Shown: positions 25,443 to 33,539 of the stretch, in pieces
Layout: the number at the start of each line of letters is the position of its first letter
Position numbering within the stretch: position 1 is the first letter of the stretch
Assembly: GCF_001544575.2 (NCBI RefSeq)
Contig: NZ_FCNY02000009.1
Coordinates: 186,001 to 250,000 of the forward strand
Direction: 5' to 3'
From: Caballeronia cordobensis
GTDB lineage: Bacteria > Pseudomonadota > Gammaproteobacteria > Burkholderiales > Burkholderiaceae
DNA length: 64,000 nt
Program-made: the position numbers and the translations under genes
Notes under the pieces: generated by a model
What the model saw: only the letters and a program-made list of their open reading frames with translations
What the model was told of the DNA's origin: nothing
The model's database searches: none

Positions 25443-26111
25443 TCACATCGCGTCGATGACCGCGTCGACGAGTTCGCGCGGCGTGCTGAAGGCGCCCGGC
25501 GCGGCGGCGAGCGCGGCAAGCCGGTTGTCGATCAGCAGCGATGCGAGCCCGTGCACGTGCGCCCACGCCGACGCCATCGCGACCGCCTGATCCGGACTCA
25601 TCGCGCCGAATGCGCTCTGGCTGCCCGGCGCGATATCGGGCGCGGAATCGAATACATCGGCGAGACCGGCCGCCGACATGCGCCGCGCTTCGACGAGCGA
25701 GGGCCGGTCCGTATCGAGCAATTCGTTGCGCGACATCAGCCGGAACAGGTCGGGATTCGCGACGGCGAAATCGATATAGCCATGCGCGGTCGCGCGGCCG
25801 CGTTCGGCACCGGGTTCGACGCCCGCCGCGCGCGCGCGCATCGATTGCGCGAGCCGCCGATGCCCGCTCGCCGCAAGCTCGGCGAGCACGCCGGACGTAT
25901 CGCCGAAATGATGCTGGGGCGCGGTGTGCGACACGCCCGCCTCGCGCGCGATGGCGCGCAGCGTGAGTCCGCGCAAGCCGTCGCGGCGCAGGACGGTTTC
26001 CGCCGCGTTCAGCAGCGCGTCCGGCAGCGAGCCGTGATGGTAGGGATGCGGCGCGTTCTCCGCCGCCTTCGCGGGGCGGCCGCGTTTTCTTGCGGGCGTG
26101 GGGTTCTGCAT
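25443..26111 (-). CDS. TetR/AcrR-family transcriptional repressor
   Basis: A protein of 222 residues. A basic N-terminus (ARKRGRP) leads into the TetR helix-turn-helix at about 25-75 (LLNAAETVLRRDGLRGLTLRAIAREAGVS, then TAPQHHFG, the recognition helix). The C-terminal ligand domain has WAHVHGLASLL, seen in the TetR_C_33-type group. The ATG at 26111 is used; one 9 codons upstream is possible. Two similar candidate operators lie between it and the divergent membrane protein gene, so it probably represses itself and that gene. The ligand is unknown. Confidence 0.88.
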   Translation of the reverse strand: MQNPTPARKRGRPAKAAENAPHPYHHGSLPDALLNAAETVLRRDGLRGLTLRAIAREAGVSHTAPQHHFGDTSGVLAELAASGHRRLAQSMRARAAGVEPGAERGRATAHGYIDFAVANPDLFRLMSRNELLDTDRPSLVEARRMSAAGLADVFDSAPDIAPGSQSAFGAMSPDQAVAMASAWAHVHGLASLLIDNRLAALAAAPGAFSTPRELVDAVIDAM

Positions 26112-26136
26112 AGGAATGAAAACTCGCTGGTCGATC

Positions 26137-26206
26137 AATCTTTACAATGGAAATTTATATTGACGGATGTGGGCGCGAAAGTCAAAATCTTTCCAACGTA
26201 AAGATT
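26137..26206. promoter_or_regulatory. Two matching candidate TetR operators
   Basis: Site 1 at 26137-26157 and site 2 at 26186-26206 both fit AATCTTT-M-CAAYG-K-AAA, and their starts are 49 bases apart. Site 2 is itself an inverted repeat (AATCTTT, 7 bases, AAAGATT). In addition AATCTTTAC of site 1 and GTAAAGATT of site 2 are exact inverted copies. They sit between the tetR start (26111) and the divergent gene (26295). Confidence 0.6.
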
Positions 26207-26294
26207 AACGGCGACAGGCGCTTCGATGCGAAAGCCAGGCGCGAACGCCGCAAAACTTCCGATCAATCGCATTACGGTTTACAGGAGAACGATC

Positions 26295-26813
26295 ATGTCC
26301 TTTCAAGATATTTTGGTGGGTACGCCTACTTGGGTTTGGGTGCTGCTCGTGGTGCTGGTTTCGCGCGGCATGAAGGCGATGAAGGGCGGCACCGCGCCGC
26401 TGTCGAAGCTGGGCATCGTGCCGGCGATCTTTGCAGCCTGGGGCTTGCTGCACCTTCTGTCCGACCACGCGACGGGCTGGGACACGGCGCTGATGTGGGT
26501 GGCGGGCGGCGCGCTGGGCGTGGGCATCGGCGCGGCGATCGCAAAGCGAAGCGGCCTGACCGTGGACCGGACGCTGCGCACGGTCACGCTGCCCGGCTCG
26601 GCGGTGCCGCTCGTGCTGATCCTGCTGACTTTCGCGATGAAATTCTGGATCGGCTTCGAGCTCGCGACGTCGGCGCATCTTGGCGTGGATTCGACCTTCG
26701 TCGTGCTCAACGGCCTCGTGTCCGGCGTGGTGGCGGGGATTTTCGCGGGGCGCTTCCTGATCTACTGGCTGGCGCTGCGCCCCGAAGCGACGCCCATGCT
26801 GGAACGGCTTTAA
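26295..26813 (+). CDS. DUF6622-like integral membrane protein
   Basis: A protein of 172 residues with five or so hydrophobic helices (PTWVWVLLVVLVSRGMKAM, GIVPAIFAAWGLLHLL, then MWVAGGALGVGIGAAIA, VPLVLILLTFAMKFWI, and a last one near 130-155). It resembles the DUF6622 family of unknown function. An AGGAGA ribosome-binding site precedes the ATG at 26295. It is divergent from a TetR gene with putative operators between, which points to inducible expression, possibly by a membrane-active compound; that is inference. Confidence 0.8.
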   Translation: MSFQDILVGTPTWVWVLLVVLVSRGMKAMKGGTAPLSKLGIVPAIFAAWGLLHLLSDHATGWDTALMWVAGGALGVGIGAAIAKRSGLTVDRTLRTVTLPGSAVPLVLILLTFAMKFWIGFELATSAHLGVDSTFVVLNGLVSGVVAGIFAGRFLIYWLALRPEATPMLERL

Positions 26814-26838
26814 GCGGGTCGCCGCGCGGTGGTTCGCA

Positions 26839-27084
26839 TCACGCCATCGCGGGCACGGCGGGAATGTCGTCGAGGAGCGTCGAGAGTTCGCTCCTCGCAT
26901 CGCGTCCACTGAATTCGCGCAGTGTCGCGAGCAGCGTGCGCCACGGCGCGGGCCAGCGGGTTTCGCGCACGCAGCGCCCGTTGGCGTCGGTGATGCGCAG
27001 TACGGTGGTGTCGGGAAAGTAGGTGAGGGTGACGGGCATGCCGTCGAGTACGCAGGTGGCGGTGCAGGCTTTCGGTGTGAACAT
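26839..27084 (-). CDS. Conserved hypothetical protein, 81 residues
   Basis: A small soluble protein (MFTPKACTATCVLDGMPVTL, ending DDIPAVPAMA) with a beta-rich N-terminal half and four cysteines, one of which (Cys38) lies in GRCVRE. It has no signal peptide, membrane segment or recognised family. It converges on the DUF6622 gene, the stops being 26 bases apart. It is supported mainly by codon bias and length. Confidence 0.6.
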   Translation of the reverse strand: MFTPKACTATCVLDGMPVTLTYFPDTTVLRITDANGRCVRETRWPAPWRTLLATLREFSGRDARSELSTLLDDIPAVPAMA

Positions 27085-27288
27085 GCTTTATTGGATGAGT
27101 TTTTGTCGTATGAGGCGCAAGCCTTGAGCAATGCGCGTGCCAGCTGCCGCGCGCGCTAGCCCCGACGCCGTTCCATCGGCGCGATCCGAAGCAAAGTTCG
27201 TCAATGTTGAAAGGAGTATTGTCCGAAATCACGACAATTGACGCGTTTTAGCCGGCTACACTGCGAGCATCACTGACAGGAGGCTGCC

Positions 27289-27402
27289 GTGCTCGTCGCT
27301 GTTCTTTTTGTTTGCCCGATAGGCGTCGCCGCACTTTTTGGCTTCGCGATCGTCGCCGACAGACACTTCAGAGATTCAAATCCAGCCAAACGGACGATGT
27401 AG
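27289..27402 (+). CDS. Putative 37-residue single-helix membrane peptide
   Basis: A GTG start at 27289 lies 5 bases after a full AGGAGG Shine-Dalgarno (27278-27283). The peptide is one hydrophobic helix (LVAVLFVCPIGVAALFGFAI) followed by a charged tail (VADRHFRDSNPAKRTM). The combination of a perfect ribosome-binding site and a membrane-like composition suggests a real small protein, but there is no homology evidence. Confidence 0.5.
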   Translation: MLVAVLFVCPIGVAALFGFAIVADRHFRDSNPAKRTM

Positions 27403-27530
27403 CGTCTCAAGCGATCCGCTTTTGCTATCGAACGATCGCCCTTTCGAATTGTTGCGCTATTGCTGCCGGTCTATAGTGCCTCTCACGGCATAGAACCCGA
27501 AGCAGACGAACAACGAAAGGAGACGAATCC

Positions 27531-28292
27531 ATGAACCGTATCGACCTCAGCGGCCGCGTCGCGATCATCACAGGCGGCGCGCGCGGCATCGGCCTCGCGA
27601 CCGCGGAACGCGCGCTCGAATCCGGCGCCGAGGTCTCCCTCTGGGACGTCGACAGCGAGCGCCTCGCGCGCACGCGCGCCGAACTCTCGGCGAAGCACGG
27701 CGAGCGCACGATCAGCGAGGCCGTCGTCGAACTGACCGACGAATCGTCCGTGGACGCCGCCGTGAAAAAGACGCTCGCCGCGCACGGCAAGATCGACGTG
27801 CTCGTCAACAACGCGGGCATCACCGGCGGCAACGGCACGACCTGGGAACTTGCGCCCGACGTATGGCGGCGCGTCATCGACGTCAATCTGATCGGGCCTT
27901 ATCTGACCTGCCGCGCGGTCGTGCCGCACATGCTGAAGGCGGGCTACGGGCGCATCGTGAATATCGCGTCGATCGCGGGCAAGGAAGGCAATCCGAACGC
28001 GTCGCATTACAGCGCCTCGAAGGCCGGATTGATCGGCCTCACGAAATCGCTCGGCAAGGAGCTTGCGGGAAAGAACATCCTCGTGAACGCCGTCACGCCC
28101 GCCGCCGCGAAAACCGAAATCTTCGATTCGATGTCGCAGCAGCACATCGACTACATGCTCTCCAAAATCCCGATGAACCGCTTCCTGATGCCGCAGGAGG
28201 CCGCTTCCCTCATTCTCTGGCTCTCGTCCGAAGACTGCGCGTTCAGCACCGGCGCCGTGTTCGATCTGTCCGGCGGACGCGCGACGTACTGA
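27531..28292 (+). CDS. SDR oxidoreductase, probable L-2-keto-3-deoxyrhamnonate dehydrogenase
   Basis: A classical short-chain dehydrogenase of 253 residues. The cofactor motif is TGGARGIG (about 15-22), with NNAG near 90, catalytic Ser in NIASIAGK, and the YSASK Tyr/Lys pair. An Asp after the second strand (LWDVDS) suggests NAD+ preference. It opens a gene row with an MFS transporter and L-rhamnonate dehydratase. That position fits the 4-dehydrogenase of the nonphosphorylating L-rhamnose route, which converts the dehydratase product to 2,4-diketo-3-deoxyrhamnonate. A gluconate 5-dehydrogenase or 3-oxoacyl reductase would look similar, so the substrate is inferred from context. Confidence 0.82.
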   Translation: MNRIDLSGRVAIITGGARGIGLATAERALESGAEVSLWDVDSERLARTRAELSAKHGERTISEAVVELTDESSVDAAVKKTLAAHGKIDVLVNNAGITGGNGTTWELAPDVWRRVIDVNLIGPYLTCRAVVPHMLKAGYGRIVNIASIAGKEGNPNASHYSASKAGLIGLTKSLGKELAGKNILVNAVTPAAAKTEIFDSMSQQHIDYMLSKIPMNRFLMPQEAASLILWLSSEDCAFSTGAVFDLSGGRATY

Positions 28293-28314
28293 CGCCCTCA
28301 TCGGGAGAAAGCAC

Positions 28315-29634
28315 ATGAACCATTCCGCACCGCCGGAAGGGGCGGTCACGTCGCGCGTCATGCGCCGTCTGCTGCCTTTTCTGCTGCTCATGTACGTGCT
28401 GGCGTTTCTGGACCGCGCGAACATCGGTTTCGCGCAGAAAGCGTTGCAACAGGACACCGGCCTCAGCAATACCGCGTTCGCTTTCGGCGCGGGCGTGTTC
28501 TTCGTCGGCTACGCCCTCTTCGAAGTGCCGAGCAATTTGCTGTTGCACCGCGTCGGCGCGAAGCTGTGGATGTGCCGCATCATGGTGACGTGGGGCCTCG
28601 TCTCGGCAGCGATGGCCTTCGCGCATTCGGCCACGACGTTCTATGCACTGCGCTTTTTGCTCGGTGTCGCCGAAGCCGGATTCTTTCCGGGCATCGTCTA
28701 TTACCTGATGCGCTGGTTTCCGCAATCGTCGCGGGCTCGGGCGCTGGGCGTCTTTTACTTCGGCGCGCCGCTCGCGTTCATCTTCGGCGCGCCGTTGTCC
28801 GGTCTGCTGCTCGACCTGCATGGCGCGTTCGGCCTGAAAGGCTGGCAATGGCTCTTTCTCGTCGAAGGCCTGCTGGCGTCGATCGTCGGCGTGTGGGCGT
28901 TCTGGTATCTCGACGACGATCCCGCGAAAGCGCGCTGGCTCTCGCATGAACAGCGCGCGTTGCTCGTCGCCCGCCTGGCCGACGATGCGCGCGCCGCGTC
29001 GTCGCACGGGCCGCGCAGCGTGCTCGCGGCGCTCGTCGACGCGCGCGTGCTCGTGCTGTGCTGCGTGTACTTCCTGATCCAGGCGGCGGTGTACGGCGTC
29101 GTGTTTTATCTGCCGCAACAGGTGTCCGCGCTGCTCGGCACGAAAGTGGGCTTTCGCGTCGGGCTCGTGACCGCGCTGCCGTGGATCGCGGCGGTGATCG
29201 TCACGTGGATCGTGCCGCGCCACGCCGATCGCACGGGCCGGCATCGCCTGTACGCGGCGGCGCTGCTCACGATCTCGGGCGCCGCGATCGCGGTCTCCGG
29301 TCTGTCCGGCGTCCCGGCGGTCTCGCTCATCGCGCTGTGCTGCGCGGCGAGCGGCTTCATCGCGGCACAGCCGCTTTTCTGGACCTTCCCGACGCGCTAT
29401 CTGACGGGCGCGGCGGCCGCGGCCGGCATTGCGCTCATCAATTCGCTCGGCGGGCTCGGCGGTTTCTTTGCGCCGATGGCCCGCACCGCCGCCGAAGCCG
29501 CGTTCCATTCGACGAGCGCGGGCCTCATGGTGCTCGCCGGCGCGAGCGTGCTCGCGGCGATCGTCATCGTCTTCGTGGTGCGCACGCCGCAACGTCATTC
29601 GATTCCGGGCCGCGAGGCCGCCAACGCATCCTGA
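28315..29634 (+). CDS. MFS transporter, anion:cation symporter family, probable L-rhamnonate transporter
   Basis: A membrane protein of 439 residues with 12 predicted helices. Early motifs FLDRANIGFAQ and YALFEVPSNLLLHRVGAK are characteristic of the ACS family (hexuronate, tartrate and glucarate transporters). It lies 22 bases after the SDR and 17 bases before L-rhamnonate dehydratase, the arrangement seen for E. coli yfaV/rhmT next to rhmD. Uptake of L-rhamnonate or a similar aldonate is therefore likely. The ATG at 28315 has a GGAGAAAG ribosome-binding site. Confidence 0.85.
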   Translation: MNHSAPPEGAVTSRVMRRLLPFLLLMYVLAFLDRANIGFAQKALQQDTGLSNTAFAFGAGVFFVGYALFEVPSNLLLHRVGAKLWMCRIMVTWGLVSAAMAFAHSATTFYALRFLLGVAEAGFFPGIVYYLMRWFPQSSRARALGVFYFGAPLAFIFGAPLSGLLLDLHGAFGLKGWQWLFLVEGLLASIVGVWAFWYLDDDPAKARWLSHEQRALLVARLADDARAASSHGPRSVLAALVDARVLVLCCVYFLIQAAVYGVVFYLPQQVSALLGTKVGFRVGLVTALPWIAAVIVTWIVPRHADRTGRHRLYAAALLTISGAAIAVSGLSGVPAVSLIALCCAASGFIAAQPLFWTFPTRYLTGAAAAAGIALINSLGGLGGFFAPMARTAAEAAFHSTSAGLMVLAGASVLAAIVIVFVVRTPQRHSIPGREAANAS

Positions 29635-29651
29635 TCCGAAGGAGAACCAAC

Positions 29652-30830
29652 ATGTCCATGCCGACCATCAAGCAGGTGCGCGCCTTCACGGTCCGAGGCG
29701 GCGGCGCCGATTACCACGACCAGGGCGCAGATCACTGGATCGACGATCACGTCGCCACGCCGATGGCACGCTATCCCGAATACCGCAAGAGCCGCCAGTC
29801 GTTCGGGCTGAACGTGCTCGGCTCGCTCGTCGTCGAGATCGAGGCGAGCGACGGCACGGTCGGCTTCGCGGTGACGACGGGCGGCGAGATCGGCGCGTTC
29901 ATCGTCGAGAAGCATCTCGCGCGCTTTCTCGAAGGGCAGCGCGTGACCGACATCGAAAAGATGTGGGATCAGATGTACAACGCGACGCTCTATTACGGGC
30001 GCAAGGGCATTGTGCTCAACGCGATTTCAGGCGTCGATCTCGCGCTGTGGGACCTGCTCGCGAAGGTGCGCAAGGAGCCGGTGTTTCATCTGCTCGGCGG
30101 ACCCGTGCGCGACGAACTCCAGTTCTACGCCACCGGCGCGCGCCCGGACCTCGCGAAGGACATGGGCTTCATCGGCGGCAAGATGCCCTTGCAGCACGGC
30201 CCGGCGGAAGGCGAGGAAGGGCTCGCGAAAAACATCGCGAAACTCGCCGATATGCGCGCGAAGGTCGGCGGCGATTTCTGGCTCATGTTCGATTGCTGGA
30301 TGAGCCTCGATCTCAACTACGCGAAGCGCCTTGCGAACGCGGCGCGCGAGCATGGGCTGAAGTGGATCGAGGAAGCGCTGCCGCCCGACGACTACTGGGG
30401 CTACGCGGAACTGCGCCGTTCGGTGCCGGCCGGCATGATGGTGACGACCGGCGAGCACGAAGCGACGCGCTGGGGCTTTCGCATGCTGTTCGAGATGGGT
30501 TGCGCGGATCTTGTGCAGCCGGATGTCGGCTGGTGCGGCGGCATCACGGAGCTCATCAAGATTTCGGCGCTCGCGGACGCGCACAACGTGCTCGTCGTGC
30601 CGCACGGATCGTCGGTGTACAGCTATCACTTCGTCGTGACGCGCCACAACTCGCCGTTCGCCGAATTTCTGATGATGGCGCCCCAAGCCGATCAGGTCGT
30701 GCCGATGTTCACGCCGCTCCTGCTGGACGAACCCGTGCCGGTGAACGGCCGCATGAAAGTGCCGGAGACGCCCGGCTTCGGCGTCCGGCTGAATCCGGAA
30801 TGCGCGCTGACACGGCCTTACACGCACTGA
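29652..30830 (+). CDS. rhmD: L-rhamnonate dehydratase (enolase superfamily)
   Basis: A protein of 392 residues closely matching E. coli RhmD in segments such as DYHDQGADHWIDDHVATPM, RQSFGLNVLGSLVVE and FYATGARPDLAK. Metal and acid-base residues are recognisable in MFDCWMSLD, KWIEEALPPDD, TTGEHE and VPHGSSVYSYH. It dehydrates L-rhamnonate to 2-keto-3-deoxy-L-rhamnonate with Mg2+. It is shorter than the E. coli enzyme, with a reduced loop near residue 15. An AAGGAGAA ribosome-binding site precedes the ATG, and it is the third gene of the operon starting at 27531. Confidence 0.95.
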   Translation: MSMPTIKQVRAFTVRGGGADYHDQGADHWIDDHVATPMARYPEYRKSRQSFGLNVLGSLVVEIEASDGTVGFAVTTGGEIGAFIVEKHLARFLEGQRVTDIEKMWDQMYNATLYYGRKGIVLNAISGVDLALWDLLAKVRKEPVFHLLGGPVRDELQFYATGARPDLAKDMGFIGGKMPLQHGPAEGEEGLAKNIAKLADMRAKVGGDFWLMFDCWMSLDLNYAKRLANAAREHGLKWIEEALPPDDYWGYAELRRSVPAGMMVTTGEHEATRWGFRMLFEMGCADLVQPDVGWCGGITELIKISALADAHNVLVVPHGSSVYSYHFVVTRHNSPFAEFLMMAPQADQVVPMFTPLLLDEPVPVNGRMKVPETPGFGVRLNPECALTRPYTH

Positions 30831-30851
30831 CGCCCATCGGGTGAGGTCCTG

Positions 30852-30952
30852 AAACTGTGACAGTTTGAGACAGATATGGCGGTCCGAAGCCAATCGTAAG
30901 ACTTATGATTTCCGGGCAGTCGATTGGATGTTCGAAGTAAATCTGTCTCAAA
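30852..30952. promoter_or_regulatory. Paired inverted repeats before the secreted-protein gene
   Basis: AAACTG-TGA-CAGTTT at 30852-30866 is directly joined to TTTGAGACAGAT at 30864-30875, whose exact 12-base inverse ATCTGTCTCAAA lies at 30941-30952, 65 bases on. The second arm ends at the AAGGAA ribosome-binding site of the gene starting at 30967. It could be an operator pair, an mRNA stem covering the ribosome-binding site, or the ends of a tiny mobile sequence; no target duplication is seen. Confidence 0.55.
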
Positions 30953-30966
30953 AGGAAATCACTCGA

Positions 30967-33477
30967 ATGGCAGCGTTATCCCACAAATGGTCGGCGCTCG
31001 TAACCGCGACCTGCCTCGCTTTCGGTCTGTCGTCGGCGTATGCGGCCAATCCGCCCGCGGCGGCTGCGGCGCAGCTTCAATGGCCGCGCGAACTCGACAC
31101 GTCCACGCAGCGCATCGAAATGTATCAGCCTCAGATCGAGCAATGGAACGGCAATCGCATCGCGGGGCGCGCGGCGGTGGCCGTGGGCGCGGCGAGCGGC
31201 ACGGCCTCGCCGACCTACGGCGTCGCGCAATTCACCGCCGACGCCGATATCGACAAGTCATCGGGTCTCGTGCACTTGAGCAACATCACGATCGGCGAGG
31301 TCAGCGTGCCGACCGATCCGGGCGTTGCGAACAGCGTGAAGAGCGCGATCGTCGCGCATCTGCCGGCGCACGGCATGACCGTGTCGCTCGACGAGTTGCA
31401 GACGAGCTACGCGGTATCGAAGCAGGCCGGCGGCGCGGAGAAGATCGCGGTGCAGAATCCGGTACCGAACATCGTGTTCGCGTCCGCGCCGACGATGCTC
31501 GTGATGATCGACGGCAATCCGGCCTGGCGCGATGTCGGCGGGACGGGGTATCAGCGCGCCCTCAATAGCCGCGCGATGCTACTGAAAGACGGCGGCGGCC
31601 ATGTCTACGTGAGCGCGGGCGGCTACTGGTACGCGGCGCAATCGGTGAACGGTCCGTGGGCCGTGCTCGGCGAGACGCCGCAGGCGCTCACCGACGCGGC
31701 GAAAAAGGCCGACGCCGCGCAGAAGGCCGACGCGATGCTGCCGCAAAACGGCAAGCGCGCGACGCAGCCGCCCGCCGTGCTGGTCGCCACGCAGCCAACG
31801 GAGCTTGTCGTCACCGATGGCCCGGCCAAGCTCGAACCGGTCGCGGGCACGGGCTTGCTGACCGTGACGAACACGGACCATGCGGTGTTCGTCGAGCCGC
31901 AGACCAATCACTACTATGTGCTGGTGTCGGGACGCTGGTTCGCGGGATCGTCCGACAAGGGGCCGTGGCAGTACGTCGCGGGCCAGGACTTGCCGAAGGA
32001 TTTCGCGAAGATTTCGCCGCGGGACCCGAAGGGCAACGTGCTCGTGTCGGTGCCGGGCACGCCGCAGGCGAAGGAAGCGGCGATTGCCGCGACCATTCCG
32101 CAGACCGCGACCGTCTCGCGTGCGAAGGCGCATCTGAGCGTCGCGTATGACGGCTCGCCGCACTTCCAGTCGATCGAAGGCACGCCGCTGCAATACGCGG
32201 TGAATACGGCGACGCCGGTCATCGAAGTGAATCGCTCGCAGTACTACGCGGTGCAGAACGGCGTGTGGTTCGCCGCCGCCGCGCCGGGCGGCCCGTGGGC
32301 GGTCGCCGCCGAAGTCCCCAGCGTCATCTACACGATTCCGGTTCAGTCGCCGCTGCATTACGTGACCTACGTGCGTGTCTATTCCGCGACGCCGGAGGCG
32401 GTGGTCGTCGGCTACACGCCGGGGTACATGGGCGTCGTCGTGGACAACAGCGGCACCGTGGTCTACGGAACGGGCTATGCATATCAGCCGTATGTCGGCG
32501 AGACGGTCTACTACGGCGCGCCGCCGACCTACGGCTACAACGCGGGCTTCGCGATGGACGCGGCCGTGGGCTTCGCGTTCGGTTTCGCCGCCGGTGCGAT
32601 CTGGGGCTCGTGCGCGCCATACTGGGGCCCGTATTGGGGCGGCTACTATGGCGGCGGCGGCTGGGGCAACGTCAATATCAACCAGGCGAACTTCTATGGC
32701 CGCTGGGGCAATGGAACCGTCACGCACGCAACGGGCTACAACCCGTGGACCGGCACCGAGTGGCGCGGCACGGCGGGCGCGGGCTGGAATCCGGCGACAG
32801 GTGCGCACTGGCAAGGCAGCCGGGGCGCGGCGTTCAATCCGTATTCGGGCAACTTCGCGGCGGGGCGTCAGGGCTCGTTCGCGAATCCGCTGACGGGCCG
32901 CGAAGGGGCGGGCCGGGCGGGCGTCGTCGGCAATACGCACACCGGCAACTATGCGGCCGGGCGCGAAGGCGTGGTGGCGAACCCGGTCACGGGTCGCGCG
33001 GCGGCAGGACGCGCGGGCATTGTGGGCAACGCCTACAACGGCAACTACGCGGCGGGCCGGCAGGTCGCTGGATACAACGCGCAGACGGGCCGCGCGGGCG
33101 TCGCGGAGCGGGGCGTGACCGGCAACGCGCAGAATGGGACCGCGCAGGCCGTGAACCGGGGCATCGTCACGAACAAGTCGCGCGGCAATGCGGTTGCCTG
33201 GAATAACGGCGATGTCTACGCCGCGCACGACGGCAACGTCTATCAGCACTCGCAGGACAACGGCTGGCAGCAGCATACGTCCAATGGCTGGCAGCCGGTC
33301 GATCACAACAACGCGGCGCTGAACAGCAATCTCGATCAGATGCGCCAGTCGCGCGACGGCGGCGAGCAGCGCTTCAACAATCGCTTCGGCGGCGGTGGCG
33401 GCGGCTTCAACGGCGGTGGCGGCGGTGGCTTCCACGGCGGCGGAGGCGGCGGTTTTCACGGAGGCTTCCGCCGCTAG
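30967..33477 (+). CDS. Large secreted Gly/Tyr/Asn-rich protein of unknown function
   Basis: A protein of 836 residues with a signal peptide (cleavage probably after GLSSAYA, near residue 26). Residues about 150-480 hold repeated modules built around short beta motifs such as YVSAGGYWYAAQSVNGPWAV, YYVLVSGRWFAGSSDKGPWQ and YYAVQNGVWFAAAAPGGPWA. A Tyr/Gly-rich hydrophobic stretch follows (about 500-580), then six or more units of the type NPxTGxxAAGRxGxVGN, and a terminal GGGGGF tail. Relatives are sometimes labelled carbohydrate-binding family V/XII, but no activity is known. A cell-surface or periplasmic location is likely. It interrupts the L-rhamnose gene row and has its own upstream inverted repeats. 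ATG at 30967 gives a normal signal peptide. Confidence 0.85.
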   Translation: MAALSHKWSALVTATCLAFGLSSAYAANPPAAAAAQLQWPRELDTSTQRIEMYQPQIEQWNGNRIAGRAAVAVGAASGTASPTYGVAQFTADADIDKSSGLVHLSNITIGEVSVPTDPGVANSVKSAIVAHLPAHGMTVSLDELQTSYAVSKQAGGAEKIAVQNPVPNIVFASAPTMLVMIDGNPAWRDVGGTGYQRALNSRAMLLKDGGGHVYVSAGGYWYAAQSVNGPWAVLGETPQALTDAAKKADAAQKADAMLPQNGKRATQPPAVLVATQPTELVVTDGPAKLEPVAGTGLLTVTNTDHAVFVEPQTNHYYVLVSGRWFAGSSDKGPWQYVAGQDLPKDFAKISPRDPKGNVLVSVPGTPQAKEAAIAATIPQTATVSRAKAHLSVAYDGSPHFQSIEGTPLQYAVNTATPVIEVNRSQYYAVQNGVWFAAAAPGGPWAVAAEVPSVIYTIPVQSPLHYVTYVRVYSATPEAVVVGYTPGYMGVVVDNSGTVVYGTGYAYQPYVGETVYYGAPPTYGYNAGFAMDAAVGFAFGFAAGAIWGSCAPYWGPYWGGYYGGGGWGNVNINQANFYGRWGNGTVTHATGYNPWTGTEWRGTAGAGWNPATGAHWQGSRGAAFNPYSGNFAAGRQGSFANPLTGREGAGRAGVVGNTHTGNYAAGREGVVANPVTGRAAAGRAGIVGNAYNGNYAAGRQVAGYNAQTGRAGVAERGVTGNAQNGTAQAVNRGIVTNKSRGNAVAWNNGDVYAAHDGNVYQHSQDNGWQQHTSNGWQPVDHNNAALNSNLDQMRQSRDGGEQRFNNRFGGGGGGFNGGGGGGFHGGGGGGFHGGFRR

Positions 33478-33493
33478 GCGCGCATAGGCCAAC

Positions 33494-33521
33494 GCGGATG
33501 CCGGCGCGCGCCGGCATCCGC
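33494..33521. terminator. 28-base perfect palindrome, probable terminator
   Basis: GCGGATGCCGGCGC followed immediately by its exact reverse complement, 16 bases after the secreted-protein stop. It lacks a T run. It could end that transcript or be a protein-binding palindrome ahead of the rhamnose dehydrogenase gene. Confidence 0.5.
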
Positions 33522-33539
33522 CCGACAAGGAGGAGACAC

